A stretch of 64,000 bases of DNA from contig NZ_JARRCW010000001.1 in the NCBI RefSeq assembly GCF_031501865.1, positions 319,001-383,000 on the forward strand. The letters run 5' to 3'. The notes under the pieces were generated by a model. That model ran no database searches. It was given only the letters and a program-made list of their open reading frames with translations, and was not told where the DNA came from. Source of the stretch: Pseudovibrio sp. M1P-2-3. Its GTDB lineage: Bacteria; Pseudomonadota; Alphaproteobacteria; Rhizobiales; Stappiaceae. The position numbers were made by a program, and so were the translations under genes. Shown in pieces: positions 26,402-35,856 of the stretch. Position 1 is the stretch's first letter, and each line of letters starts with the position of its first letter.

Positions 26402-28855
26402 TTACTTGCGAGGCTTGGTTCGCCGAGTTGCTTGTTCTTCTAGTGGATTATCGGGCCAAGGGTGGCGAGGATACAGGCCTTTCATATCTGCCTTAACATC
26501 GGACCATGACCCTTTCCAGAAACCGGGAAGGTCTTTGGTAACCTGAATTGGTCGTTGGGCGGGGGAGAGAAGTTCCAAGGTTAAGGGGATTGCTCCGCCG
26601 CAAATGCTGGGGTGTGTGTTGAGGCCGAAAAGCTCCTGTACCCTTATGGATATCTGTGGCCCTTGAGGGCTATCATAGGTGATAGGGGCTCTGGTTCCGG
26701 TTGGGGCTTCAAAGTGAGAGGGAGCCAATCTATCCAGCTCTCCGGCTCGCCCCCACGGTAACAGGGCGGACAGGGCATTGCCAAGATGTTCGGCGGTAAT
26801 GTGTTCAACAGATGTAAGGCCCGCAAGGTAGGGATGTAGCCACTCAAGATCTTCTTGAAGGGCTTTGTCACTCAAGTCCGGCCACTGGCCTGCTTGCTGG
26901 GCGCGCACATAGGCAACGCGTCCGCGTAGCCTTAGTTGATCTTTGGACCAAGGCAATCGGGAAATACTGCGTGAGGACACCAGTTTCAAAAGAGCTTGTG
27001 TGATGGCATTTGGATCCGGATTGGCTATCTTTTCCTCTTCTAGAACAACGGCACCAAATTTTGTTAGGCGTGTGGCCACTATTCCCTTTTGAGGGGATAG
27101 TTTAACCTCTTCAACCTGTTTGAGGTCGTCCGCAAAGCGCTCAAGAATACTGTTCTTGTCTAGGGGGGCTGCGAGAAGAATTCTTGCCTGAGCTGCGGAA
27201 CCCTGCATGTCTGCCACCACCAGAAACGGCTGCACAGCCAACGCTTCCGATGCGTCCAGCTGTCCGCCGCGCCCACTTGCCAAGCGAAAGCGCCCCTGGG
27301 CTCCGCGTTGCTGGGCAATACGGTCTGGGAATGCATAGGCGAGGATTTCACCAGCGTCTTCGAAATTTGGCTTTTCCCCTTTGCCTGTGCCGACAAGCTT
27401 GCTCCATGAAGCGGCAAGCGCTTTGGCGCTCTTTGCCCGAGTGCTGTTTTCCTGCATGAATTGCCGTAACCGTTCTCCAACGTCAACAGCTCGGCCTCCC
27501 AGTGCTGGTTCACTTAAAAGCACTGCAATAAGGGCCGCCAGATATTGCTTCCCTTCTTTTGCGGCTTGAATGAGCATATGAGCGAGACGAGGATGTACTG
27601 GAAGCTTTGCAAGCTTCTTCCCCTCCCTCGTAATCGCTCCGGTAGCATCCAGCGCGTGTAGGCTTTGCAAGAGCTTTTGGGATTCTGTCCAAGCCGGTAT
27701 CGGGGGAGGGGTCATGAAGGCGACATGAGAAGGATCGCTCACCCCCCAACTGGCAAGGTCTAGAACAAGGCTGGATAAGTCGCTCTCAAGAATTTGCGGC
27801 TTGTCGTCTGCGGGCAGTGCTTTTGTTTGGGCCTCATCCCACAGGCGGTAGCACACGCCCGGTTCTGTTCGCCCGGCGCGGCCCCGGCGTTGATCTGCTG
27901 TCGCACGGGAGGTTCTCACAGTTACAAGGCGAGAGAGGGCATGTTGTGGGTCAAACTGGCTAGTGCGGGTGAGTCCGCTGTCTATGACAACACGAATTCC
28001 TTGAATAGTGAGGGAAGTCTGGGCGATAGAAGTAGTGAGAACCACCTTACGCCGCCCTTGCGCTGCTGGTTTTATTGCGGCGTCCTGTTCCTTAAAGTCC
28101 AGAGCCCCATAAAGAGGGGCTATGTCAACATTGGTGGGTAGTTTGCTTGAGAGCAGATCTTTGACGCGGTGTATTTCCCCCTGCCCAGGCAGGAAGACCA
28201 GAAGGGAGCCGACTTCTTCCTTTAGAGCCAGCCGAATGGCTGCTACTACCTGATCTTCAATATACTTGCTGCTACTGCGCCCCAAATAGCGGGTCTCAAC
28301 GGGAAACTGGCGTCCTTCGCAAGTAATCACGGGTGCGTCATCCAAAAGTTTGGAGACGCCAACCGCGTCCAACGTGGCGGACATGGGCATAATCCGCAGG
28401 TCATCGCGCAGGGCCTGCTGTACGTCGATTGCAAGGGCCAGGCCCAGATCCGCCTCTAATGAACGCTCGTGAAATTCGTCGAACAGGATAGCAGCCACAT
28501 TAGAAAGCTCCGGATCTTGAAGCATTTGGCGGATGAAGACCCCTTCTGTGACCACCTCGATAATTGTTTTATCGGAAATAGCTGAATCCATCCGCACTCG
28601 GTAACCAACTCGCTCGCCGACTTTTTCTCCAAGGCTTTGGGCCATGCGCCTTGCTGCAGCACGGGCCGCGAGGCGGCGGGGTTCAAGTACGATGACCTTC
28701 TTGTCCTGCCTCCACAGGACGTCAAGGAGTGCCAAAGGAACCCGAGTGGTTTTACCTGCTCCTGGCTCAGCTACTAAAACAGCACTGGGAGATTGTTCCA
28801 GTTGTTTGAGCAGAGTCGGAATTACGCTTTCAATTGGGAGATCTGAGGCAGTCAT
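26402..28855 (-). CDS. hrpB: ATP-dependent helicase HrpB
   Basis: 817 residues of the DEAH-type HrpB helicases. Motif I is AEPGAGKTTRVPLALL, motif II DEFHERSLEADLGLAL, motif III MSATL and motif VI QRRGRAGRTEPGVCYRLW. The long C-terminal HrpB-specific part ends in a basic tail (TRRTKPRK). Family members are putative RNA helicases; the biological role is unclear. Single gene with the bfr terminator at its 3' side. Confidence 0.95.
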   Translation of the reverse strand: MTASDLPIESVIPTLLKQLEQSPSAVLVAEPGAGKTTRVPLALLDVLWRQDKKVIVLEPRRLAARAAARRMAQSLGEKVGERVGYRVRMDSAISDKTIIEVVTEGVFIRQMLQDPELSNVAAILFDEFHERSLEADLGLALAIDVQQALRDDLRIMPMSATLDAVGVSKLLDDAPVITCEGRQFPVETRYLGRSSSKYIEDQVVAAIRLALKEEVGSLLVFLPGQGEIHRVKDLLSSKLPTNVDIAPLYGALDFKEQDAAIKPAAQGRRKVVLTTSIAQTSLTIQGIRVVIDSGLTRTSQFDPQHALSRLVTVRTSRATADQRRGRAGRTEPGVCYRLWDEAQTKALPADDKPQILESDLSSLVLDLASWGVSDPSHVAFMTPPPIPAWTESQKLLQSLHALDATGAITREGKKLAKLPVHPRLAHMLIQAAKEGKQYLAALIAVLLSEPALGGRAVDVGERLRQFMQENSTRAKSAKALAASWSKLVGTGKGEKPNFEDAGEILAYAFPDRIAQQRGAQGRFRLASGRGGQLDASEALAVQPFLVVADMQGSAAQARILLAAPLDKNSILERFADDLKQVEEVKLSPQKGIVATRLTKFGAVVLEEEKIANPDPNAITQALLKLVSSRSISRLPWSKDQLRLRGRVAYVRAQQAGQWPDLSDKALQEDLEWLHPYLAGLTSVEHITAEHLGNALSALLPWGRAGELDRLAPSHFEAPTGTRAPITYDSPQGPQISIRVQELFGLNTHPSICGGAIPLTLELLSPAQRPIQVTKDLPGFWKGSWSDVKADMKGLYPRHPWPDNPLEEQATRRTKPRK

Positions 28856-28894
28856 GAATACAGTTTTTCAAGAGTAAGGGGAAGTATTGCCAGT

Positions 28895-29914
28895 CTATAT
28901 GGACCAGTGCCGCTGTTGTATGTCCACAAGGTATTCATCGGGATTGCGGGCAAACACCGCTAGTCCCTCAAGTGCGGGGTTTGGGTGGTCTACGATGAAG
29001 GTTGGAATTTGACGCATGATGGCGTCATGGGGCGCTTTAGCCTCAAAGTTTTTGCGAAAGTTCCCTTGCAAAAGGTACTTTGAAATTTTGGGAGGTATTC
29101 CTCCCGCAAGATAAATCCCACCTTTGGCAAGGGTTGTGAGAGCAAAGTCACCAGCAATGCGCCCAAGTGCCGCGCAGAATATATCCATAACTTCCAGCGC
29201 GATTGGGTCATCATTGTCAGCGGCTTCCACAAGGTCCGCCGGTTTCTGAAAAGTACGATGCTCTTGCCTTTCGGCCAAAACTGCCTTTGTTAACCGCAAG
29301 AGGCCACTGCCACACAGGATTTGTTCCGCACCAATGCGCCCGCCGATGCGCTCGATGTGAGGCCAGATGTTATAGTCCCTCTTGCTTACAGGTGCCAGCT
29401 CTACATGCCCGCCCTCACCAGGGACTGGTATCCATTTGCCGCAGGAGTAAATCATAGCGGCGGCTCCAAGTCCGGTGCCCGGCCCTAAAACAAATTTTGT
29501 TGCCTTGTGGCCCTCATCAGGTCCCCCCAATGAAATAAGGTCCTGACGACCCAAGTGGGGAAGGGCAAGTGCTTGCGCTTCAAAGTCATTGAGCACGAAT
29601 ACAGACTTTAATTTAAGCTTCTCAATCGCTGCAAGAGGCATGATGAGCCACTCAGCGTTGGTCAGGCGAATACAGTCACCGGTAACCGGGCCCGCAACGG
29701 CGATGATGGCTGTTCGTGGTTGGGGGCTTTTGTTTTCAGCAATTATCGTTTGGGCAGCATCTTCAAAAGTTTTGTGTGATGCCGTTTCCGTTTGTCCAAT
29801 TGCTTGGGTGGCGTGCGCGGCGCTTTCCACGATGGAAAAGCGCGCATTAGTACCGCCGATGTCCGCAACTAGAACTGGAAACTCAATTTCTTGCGAAATC
29901 GCTGAAACAGTCAT
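28895..29914 (-). CDS. glk: Glucokinase (Glk/ROK-independent type)
   Basis: 339 residues. ATP-phosphate motif VADIGGTNARFSIVE, then IAVAGPVTGD, VLNDFEAQALALP (catalytic Asp) and GPGTGLGAA; the sugar-binding GEGGHVE block also fits. It phosphorylates glucose to glucose-6-phosphate. The methylglyoxal synthase gene lies 11 bases upstream on the same strand, so the two form a transcription unit around glycolytic entry and overflow. Confidence 0.93.
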   Translation of the reverse strand: MTVSAISQEIEFPVLVADIGGTNARFSIVESAAHATQAIGQTETASHKTFEDAAQTIIAENKSPQPRTAIIAVAGPVTGDCIRLTNAEWLIMPLAAIEKLKLKSVFVLNDFEAQALALPHLGRQDLISLGGPDEGHKATKFVLGPGTGLGAAAMIYSCGKWIPVPGEGGHVELAPVSKRDYNIWPHIERIGGRIGAEQILCGSGLLRLTKAVLAERQEHRTFQKPADLVEAADNDDPIALEVMDIFCAALGRIAGDFALTTLAKGGIYLAGGIPPKISKYLLQGNFRKNFEAKAPHDAIMRQIPTFIVDHPNPALEGLAVFARNPDEYLVDIQQRHWSI

Positions 29915-29925
29915 GGTTTTTGAGC

Positions 29926-30348
29926 CTATACAATTTCAGGAGTGGTGGTTGATGTGGTGGAAAGGCCAGCAAGACGTGTGGATCTGAGCACAATCCCAGC
30001 GGTACTGCGATTCAACGCCATCGGAATATCGTAGACAAGGGCCAGACGCATGAGAGCTTTCACATCTACATCGTGGGGCATAGGGGAAAGAGGATCAACA
30101 AAAAAGAACAGCCCGTCCAGGGTTCCCTCTGCAATCATTGCGCCGATTTGCTGGTCTCCTCCAAGCGGGCCGCTTTTCATGCGCGTGATGGAGAGGTGTG
30201 GGCAGGCCTCTTGAATACGGTTTCCAGTTGTGCCTGTAGCAAACAGGTCATAATCCGCAAGTTTTTCCTGATGGTTAACGGCAAAAGATACCATTTCTTC
30301 TTTTTTGGCGTCATGGGCGATTAGAGCCAAGGCTCTCTTCTTTGTCAT
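29926..30348 (-). CDS. mgsA: Methylglyoxal synthase
   Basis: 140 residues, the family's size. [26 protein letters not shown] and [14 protein letters not shown] form the phosphate-binding site, and [18 protein letters not shown] holds the catalytic Asp and the phosphate relay residues. It converts dihydroxyacetone phosphate to methylglyoxal, relieving sugar-phosphate stress. First gene of the mgsA-glk pair. Confidence 0.95.
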   Translation of the reverse strand: MTKKRALALIAHDAKKEEMVSFAVNHQEKLADYDLFATGTTGNRIQEACPHLSITRMKSGPLGGDQQIGAMIAEGTLDGLFFFVDPLSPMPHDVDVKALMRLALVYDIPMALNRSTAGIVLRSTRLAGLSTTSTTTPEIV

Positions 30349-30433
30349 GGAAACGTCCCCGAGTTCTCAATGGGTGTCATGTGCGCGTGCAGGTTTAACC
30401 TTTGTGTGGAGTTGTGAAAAGCTAAAAGATACT

Positions 30434-30466
30434 GAATGAGGTGTGGGGGAAACACATACCTCATTC
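30434..30466. terminator. Inverted repeat between the vWA gene and mgsA
   Basis: GAATGAGGTGTG (30434-30445) pairs with CACATACCTCATTC (30453-30466), with a two-base bulge. It sits downstream of the vWA gene on the minus strand. No long T-run follows, so termination is only probable. Confidence 0.45.
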
Positions 30467-30497
30467 TATTTAGGAGAGATTGCCGCATACTGACAGT

Positions 30498-31313
30498 CTA
30501 GTTGAATAGTGAGCAGGATATGGGCTCCCGAGGTTCGCTGACTTGAACTAGTGTGGATTTTTCTTTCGCCAAGTCCGCAATCTCAAGAACAAGCTTCATG
30601 CGGATAGAATCTGCAAAAGCTTCCTTAGATCTCACGGGTATGGCAAAAGCTCCCGGACCTCCAATGACACAATCTTCATAGTAGTGATCCAGATGCAGCA
30701 TAGATTGCCACGAGATACTCTCTTCTTTGAGTATTAGTGGCAGTCCGTTGATGGTAATGCCGCGAGAAACTGCAAAATCTCTCGCTTTTGTGACAGCACC
30801 TCCCTGATTGTTGGGGCCATCACCCGATAAATCAATAACCCGCCTCATACCTGCAAATTGGTTGGTCTCAATCAGCTGGGCGGCGGCGGCAAGAGCGCTT
30901 GAAATTGAAGTGCGCTGAACTCTGCGTAACGGCGCTTCAGCAATCGTATTGGCAAAAACGTAGGCGGACTTCTCATCCTCGATGATAGACCAATCAGCAA
31001 CTATAAACTGTTCGCTTTTCCCACCCCATTCCATGTAAGTGATGGCGATGCGTCCAATTGGGCCGTATTGAATGGCTGCTACAACTTCTTCAGAGGTGAG
31101 CGCAGCTATGTATCCCTCTCTTTGTATTTTTTGTTCATCGGGGTCCATGCTTTGGGAGATGTCAACGGCAAGGACAAGCTCCAGATCAACCTCGTTTTCT
31201 ATAGTGAGGCTTGTGTCAAAACTGGTTGCATGAGAAGGCTGGGGGAGAGTGAAGGCCGTTAGACAGGCAAACGCAAGGAGCCAGGGGAGGTCCTTTGTGC
31301 AAGTGGATCGCAT
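30498..31313 (-). CDS. Secreted von Willebrand factor A protein (DUF1194)
   Basis: 271 residues. A signal peptide (WLLAFACLTAFTLPQPSHA) is followed by a vWA domain with the MIDAS motif AVDISQSMDPDE, TSISSAL and the RRVIDLSGDGPNNQGG block that supplies the further metal ligands. This is the DUF1194 family of alphaproteobacteria, presumed periplasmic and metal-binding, with unknown partners. Monocistronic. Confidence 0.88.
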   Translation of the reverse strand: MRSTCTKDLPWLLAFACLTAFTLPQPSHATSFDTSLTIENEVDLELVLAVDISQSMDPDEQKIQREGYIAALTSEEVVAAIQYGPIGRIAITYMEWGGKSEQFIVADWSIIEDEKSAYVFANTIAEAPLRRVQRTSISSALAAAAQLIETNQFAGMRRVIDLSGDGPNNQGGAVTKARDFAVSRGITINGLPLILKEESISWQSMLHLDHYYEDCVIGGPGAFAIPVRSKEAFADSIRMKLVLEIADLAKEKSTLVQVSEPREPISCSLFN

Positions 31314-31907
31314 AGCGAGCCTCCTTAAAATTAAGGGTAGGGCTTTTATTTCTCCCCCAACCCATTTTATTTTTTTAGGTAACTCAGCTTGTTTACGCTG
31401 TACTTATTGCCGAAATTCTTGGCAATGAAACAAAACTAGCGTCTCTCTCAACTAGAATAACTTAATTCAATTTAGTGTAGTTTACATCTCTAGGTTATAT
31501 TTAGTAAATATTGTAAATTTATGAGTATAATATATCTATTTTACAATGTTTTATTGTAAGTAGTTATTTCTATGTTTCGTGAGTGTGTTTTACTAGTTAT
31601 TATTATTTGTAAACTACCTGTGGCTTGGTTGGTTTGCCAAGAATGTACATATTTGTGTTTATAAACTATACATTTATAGTTGCTAATTAAGTGGTTTGGT
31701 GTGGTGATTGGCCGCATTATTCCCGCTATATTCTTGGGTTGAACAAATTAAACTGAATATCTCTCCATGAATTTGCTTGACGGACAAATAACTGTAATGC
31801 AAATGTGGGGGTGAAAAAAATCTCAGTGAATGAATAATTATTCGCGATGGCGTTGAGTGGGGCGTTTTGAGAGGTTTTGGTCACTTTGGGGAGATGAGGT
31901 GTAGGTT
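31314..31907. other. Long AT-rich intergenic region before the nucleoside locus
   Basis: Nearly 600 bases without a supported gene. The part from about 31430 to 31700 is strikingly A/T-rich. TTGCTTGACGGACAAATAAC near 31772 may hold a -35-like TTGACG, and a 12-bp perfect palindrome lies at 31832-31843. Probably the control region of the regulator and nucleoside genes. Confidence 0.5.
31832..31843. promoter_or_regulatory. Palindrome upstream of the SorC-type regulator gene
   Basis: GAATAATTATTC is a perfect 12-bp palindrome, 65 bases before the GTG start of the regulator. A plausible autoregulatory operator; binding is not shown. Confidence 0.35.
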
Positions 31908-32894
31908 GTGAAGCCGGAAGACTGGACTACTTCGCTCGCAATTCGAGCTGCTTGGCTATCTTTTATTGGTCGGTCGACACAGGGGGAGATCGCGGAGCGT
32001 CTTGGCGTGTCTCCCGCTAAGGTTCATCGTCTTATTTCTCATGCTCAAAAGCAGGGATTGATCAAGTTCTATATCGATGCGCGCCCCTCCGAGTGTATGG
32101 AGCTGGAACAGGAGCTTGCTCAGGCTTTGGGCTTGAAGAACTGTTTTATCGCGCCGAACTTGGGCAGTGCTGACTATGGATCCTCTGACAGTCCGTTTGC
32201 AGCAGTAGCTTCTTTTGCAGGTCAGTATTTGAATTCACTTTTGTCAGCTCCCTCAGTTAAACGTATCGGTGTCGGTATGGGCCGTACGCTAAAGGCGACC
32301 ATTGAGGCGATGCCGGGGCTGCAACGGCCGGACCTTGAGATTGTATCAATTTCAGGTTCTTTAACTCGCCGCCTTTCAGCCAACCCTTACGATGTGGTTC
32401 AACAACTACAAAGCGTTGTCGGCGGAGAAGGGTTCTACCTGCCTGTGCCTTATTTGGCGGAATCCATTGAAGAGCGGGATAACTATCTCTCCCATCGTTC
32501 GGTGCAGGAATTACTGGGCAAGGCAAAGAAATCGGATTTGTTTGTTGTTGGTATAGGCTCTGTTGAGGCTGATGGTCACTTAGTGAAGCACAGGCTGATC
32601 AATGAAGAAGAGCTTGAGGAGTTGACGGGGACAGTTGCATGTAGCGACCTTGTTGGGCGCTTTCTTGATGTGGATGGATCCCCTGTAGAGACAAGTCTCA
32701 ACCAGAAGTCTGTTGGCTTGGGGCCTGAAGACCTTAAAGGTGCGCGGGTCGTGGCTATTTCTGGAGGGGTCGGTAAAGCAAAGGCGACTATTGGCGCCGC
32801 GCGTGCAGGTACTATTACAGATCTTGTCATTGATGAATGTCTTGCTAAAGCAATGCTGGCTTTGCTCAACCAAGAAGCAGTCGAGCTCGTTTAA
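31908..32894 (+). CDS. SorC-type sugar-binding transcriptional regulator
   Basis: 328 residues from a GTG start. The N-terminal helix-turn-helix is STQGEIAERLGVSPAKVHRLI; the rest is the SorC/DeoR-type sugar-binding domain (GVGMGRTLKATIEAM, VVGIGSVEAD, GGVGKAKATIGAARAG, TDLVIDECLAKAML). Such proteins, like DeoR of Bacillus, respond to a phosphorylated sugar; here deoxyribose- or ribose-phosphate is likely because it precedes a transport and deo gene series. Probably represses that locus until nucleosides are present. Confidence 0.9.
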   Translation: MKPEDWTTSLAIRAAWLSFIGRSTQGEIAERLGVSPAKVHRLISHAQKQGLIKFYIDARPSECMELEQELAQALGLKNCFIAPNLGSADYGSSDSPFAAVASFAGQYLNSLLSAPSVKRIGVGMGRTLKATIEAMPGLQRPDLEIVSISGSLTRRLSANPYDVVQQLQSVVGGEGFYLPVPYLAESIEERDNYLSHRSVQELLGKAKKSDLFVVGIGSVEADGHLVKHRLINEEELEELTGTVACSDLVGRFLDVDGSPVETSLNQKSVGLGPEDLKGARVVAISGGVGKAKATIGAARAGTITDLVIDECLAKAMLALLNQEAVELV

Positions 32895-32923
32895 CAGTTA
32901 GGCAAGGGCCTGAATACAGAATT

Positions 32924-32941
32924 CTTTCCCGCAAGGGAAAG
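32924..32941 (+). other. Hairpin in the leader of the binding-protein gene
   Basis: CTTTCCC-GCAA-GGGAAAG, a perfect 7-bp stem with a GNRA tetraloop, 20 bases before the GTG start of the BMP gene. Such a structure could protect the 5' end of the abundant binding-protein mRNA. Confidence 0.45.
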
Positions 32942-32961
32942 GGCAATAAGAGGAAGAAACA

Positions 32962-33957
32962 GTGAAAACAACAATCGTTGGAGCAGCGGCACTTGCTGCA
33001 CTTATGTCCACCGCAGCTATGGCTGACGCAATCAAGCCGGGTCTGGTCTATGATTTCGGTGGTCGTAATGACCGTTCCTTCAATCAGTCTGCCTACACTG
33101 GTGCTGAAGCATATAAAGCACGTACAGGAACAGCATTCCGTGACTTTGAAATCCAGAATGCGTCCCAAAGTGAGCAGGCTATGCGCAACTTTGCTCGTCG
33201 TGGTCTGGACCCAATCGTTGTTATCGGGTTCTCTCAAGCAGGGGCGCTTGAAAAAGTTGCGAAGGAATTCCCTGATACTCGCTTTGCAATCGTAGATTCT
33301 GTTGTTGATCTGCCAAACGTACGCTCTATTGTCTTCAAGGAAGAGCAGGGCTCCTACCTCGTTGGTATGCTGGCAGCTATGTCTTCCAAATCCGGTAAGG
33401 TCGGCTTTATCGGTGGTATGGATATTCCTCTGATCCGCAAGTTTGCTTGTGGTTATAAGCAAGGTGTTCTGGCTGCGAACCCGGATGCCGAAATTATCGA
33501 AAATATGACTGGTACAACCGGTTCTGCATGGACTGACCCTGTAAAGGGCGGTGAGCTTGCTAAGTCTCAGTTTTCTCAGGGCGTAGATGTTGTCTTCCAC
33601 GCAGCTGGTGCAACTGGTGTTGGTGTGCTTCAGGCAGCTGCTGATCAGGGCAAGTTGGGTATCGGTGTAGATTCCAACCAGAATTACCTGCATCCGGGCT
33701 CCGTTCTTACATCTATGGTGAAGTCTGTTGATATTGCTGTCGATAAAGCATTCGATGATGCCGCAAACGGAAACTGGAGCACTGGCGTTCAAGTGCTTGG
33801 CCTTGAAGAAAGCGGCGTGTCTTTTGCGCTTGACGAATTCAACAAGGACCTGATTTCCGAAGATATGATGAAAGCGGTTGAAGCTGCAAAGGCTGACATC
33901 ATTTCCGGTAAAGTCGTTGTACAGGATTACATGGCCGAGAACACTTGTTCTTACTAA
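32962..33957 (+). CDS. BMP-family nucleoside-binding protein of ABC transporter
   Basis: 331 residues from a GTG after AAGAGGAAG. A signal peptide ends near AAMADA. The BMP/PnrA-like fold is shown by PGLVYDFGGRNDRSFNQSAY, VVIGFSQAGALEKVA, FKEEQGSYLVGMLAA, GKVGFIGGMDIP, FHAAGATGVGVLQAA and GVDSNQNYLHPGSVLTSM. Periplasmic purine/pyrimidine nucleoside capture for the ATPase and permeases that follow. Set off from them by a hairpin, as usual for an over-expressed binding protein. Confidence 0.93.
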   Translation: MKTTIVGAAALAALMSTAAMADAIKPGLVYDFGGRNDRSFNQSAYTGAEAYKARTGTAFRDFEIQNASQSEQAMRNFARRGLDPIVVIGFSQAGALEKVAKEFPDTRFAIVDSVVDLPNVRSIVFKEEQGSYLVGMLAAMSSKSGKVGFIGGMDIPLIRKFACGYKQGVLAANPDAEIIENMTGTTGSAWTDPVKGGELAKSQFSQGVDVVFHAAGATGVGVLQAAADQGKLGIGVDSNQNYLHPGSVLTSMVKSVDIAVDKAFDDAANGNWSTGVQVLGLEESGVSFALDEFNKDLISEDMMKAVEAAKADIISGKVVVQDYMAENTCSY

Positions 33958-33969
33958 TTAACGGTGCTG

Positions 33970-33997
33970 CACCCGTCGCTTTTATAGGCGGCGGGTG
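33970..33997 (+). terminator. Intercistronic hairpin after the binding-protein gene
   Basis: CACCCGTCGC (33970-33979) pairs with GCGGCGGGTG (33988-33997; one G-U). No clear T-run. It probably stabilises the upstream message or causes partial termination, giving more binding protein than ATPase. Confidence 0.6.
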
Positions 33998-34161
33998 TCG
34001 CTCTTTACTTTTGAATACAGAGAATTTTGGGCTTCCTATAGCTTGATTTTGTAGGTGTGACCCGTGGTTCTCAGAGGTGACAAACTGAGCTTATCGATAA
34101 TGTACTGACTTGGACCTACCGAACTCTGGGGCTCCTGCAAGGGCGTTTGGTAAAGTACTAG

Positions 34162-35763
34162 ATGAGTGACAGTAAAACAGTTGCTTTAAGCGACACCCTA
34201 CTAGATCAGAAGGGCCAAAAGGCTATGACTGATAAAAACGTGCCTGCAATTGAGCTGAGCGGCATCAATAAAAGTTTCGGGCCAGTTCATGCGAACAAGG
34301 ATATCAACCTTGTCGTTGGCAAAGGTTCAATTCACGGTATCGTCGGGGAGAATGGTGCGGGCAAGTCCACGCTCATGTCTATTCTCTACGGTTTTTACAC
34401 TGCTGACAGCGGTACAATTCAAATTGACGGCAAGACTGTAACCATTCAGGATTCAAAGGCTGCGATTGAATATGGTATCGGCATGGTTCATCAGCACTTT
34501 ATGCTGGTTGATCCCTTTACTGTTGTAGAAAATGTTATGCTGGGCGCTGAAGGTGGTGCGCTTCTGAAGGGCGGTATTGATAAGGCCCGCAAGGAGCTGC
34601 AGCGTCTGGCTGACGAATATGACATGAAGGTTGATCCCGACGCGGTTGTCGGTGAACTCTCTGTTGGCTTGCAGCAGCGGGTTGAAATTCTCAAGGCGCT
34701 TTACCGGGGCGCTGATATTCTGATTCTTGATGAGCCGACTGGTGTTTTGACACCAGCTGAGGCAGATCACCTGTTCCGCATTCTACGTGTTTTGCGAGAT
34801 CAGGGTAAAACCGTTCTGATCATTACTCATAAGTTGCGCGAGATTATGGATGTCACTGACGCGGTTTCCGTTATGCGCCGCGGCACTATTGTTGCCAGCC
34901 GGAAAACCGCTGAAACATCCATGACAGAACTGGCGGAACTGATGGTTGGTCGGTCTGTTCTTTTGGAAGTTGAGAAGGGCGAAGCCAACCCAGGAAAAAC
35001 CTTGCTTCAGGTTGAAAACCTGAATGTACGTGATGATCGCGGTGTTATGCGGGTCAAGGACGTGAGTTTTGAAGTGAAGGCTGGTGAAATCCTCGGAATT
35101 GCGGGTGTTTCCGGTAACGGTCAGTCAGAGCTTCTTGAGGCTATCTCCGGCATAACTCGCGCTGAAACGGGTAAAATGGACCTTGCTGGACAGAATGTTG
35201 ATTTGAGCGCACGGCATGATGCCAGTGAAATGCGCCAGATGGGCATGAGCCATGTGCCGGAAGATCGCCACAAAATGGGTTTGGTGACCAGCTTTACCGA
35301 GCTGGAAAACTCCATTTTGGGCTATCACCGCGAACCTAAGTACAGCAAAGGCATGTTGCTGGATTTCGATGTTATTCGCAAGGAAGCCAATGAGCGTATC
35401 GAAAAGTATGATATTCGCCCGCCAAATTGTGATCTGAAAGCCGCAAAATTCTCCGGTGGTAACCAGCAGAAGGTTGTTCTGGCCCGTGAGATTGAACGGG
35501 ACCCTGATGTTCTGCTGATCGGCCAGCCAACACGCGGTGTGGATATTGGTGCCATCGAATACATCCATAAACGGATTATTGAAATGCGCGATGCTGGTAA
35601 GGCGGTTCTGCTTGTCTCGGTTGAACTGGATGAAATCCGTTCACTGTCAGACCGCATCATTGTCATGTTTGATGGAAACGTTGTTGGTGAGCGTGGCCCG
35701 GATGCAACTGAACAAGAGCTGGGCTTACTTATGGCGGGTGTGAATGAGGAGAGCGCTGCATGA
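34162..35763 (+). CDS. Nucleoside ABC transporter ATP-binding protein (two ABC domains)
   Basis: 533 residues. Domain 1: Walker A GENGAGKS (~62-69), signature LSVGLQQRVEI, Walker B ILILDEPTGVLTP. Domain 2: degenerate Walker A GVSGNGQS (Lys replaced by Gln), signature FSGGNQQKVVLAREI, Walker B-like LLIGQPTRGVD. One catalytic and one degenerate site is typical of RbsA/YufO-like ATPases. A second possible start is the ATG at 34225 (MTDKNVPAIE). Energises import through the two permeases downstream. Confidence 0.93.
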   Translation: MSDSKTVALSDTLLDQKGQKAMTDKNVPAIELSGINKSFGPVHANKDINLVVGKGSIHGIVGENGAGKSTLMSILYGFYTADSGTIQIDGKTVTIQDSKAAIEYGIGMVHQHFMLVDPFTVVENVMLGAEGGALLKGGIDKARKELQRLADEYDMKVDPDAVVGELSVGLQQRVEILKALYRGADILILDEPTGVLTPAEADHLFRILRVLRDQGKTVLIITHKLREIMDVTDAVSVMRRGTIVASRKTAETSMTELAELMVGRSVLLEVEKGEANPGKTLLQVENLNVRDDRGVMRVKDVSFEVKAGEILGIAGVSGNGQSELLEAISGITRAETGKMDLAGQNVDLSARHDASEMRQMGMSHVPEDRHKMGLVTSFTELENSILGYHREPKYSKGMLLDFDVIRKEANERIEKYDIRPPNCDLKAAKFSGGNQQKVVLAREIERDPDVLLIGQPTRGVDIGAIEYIHKRIIEMRDAGKAVLLVSVELDEIRSLSDRIIVMFDGNVVGERGPDATEQELGLLMAGVNEESAA

Positions 35764-35856
35764 GAACGCCCTCTTCTATGATTAATTTGGAATACGGCCT
35801 TCTAAAGGCCAGCCTACATAAATACGGAGCGTCAATGCTCAGGGAGGCTATCGGGT

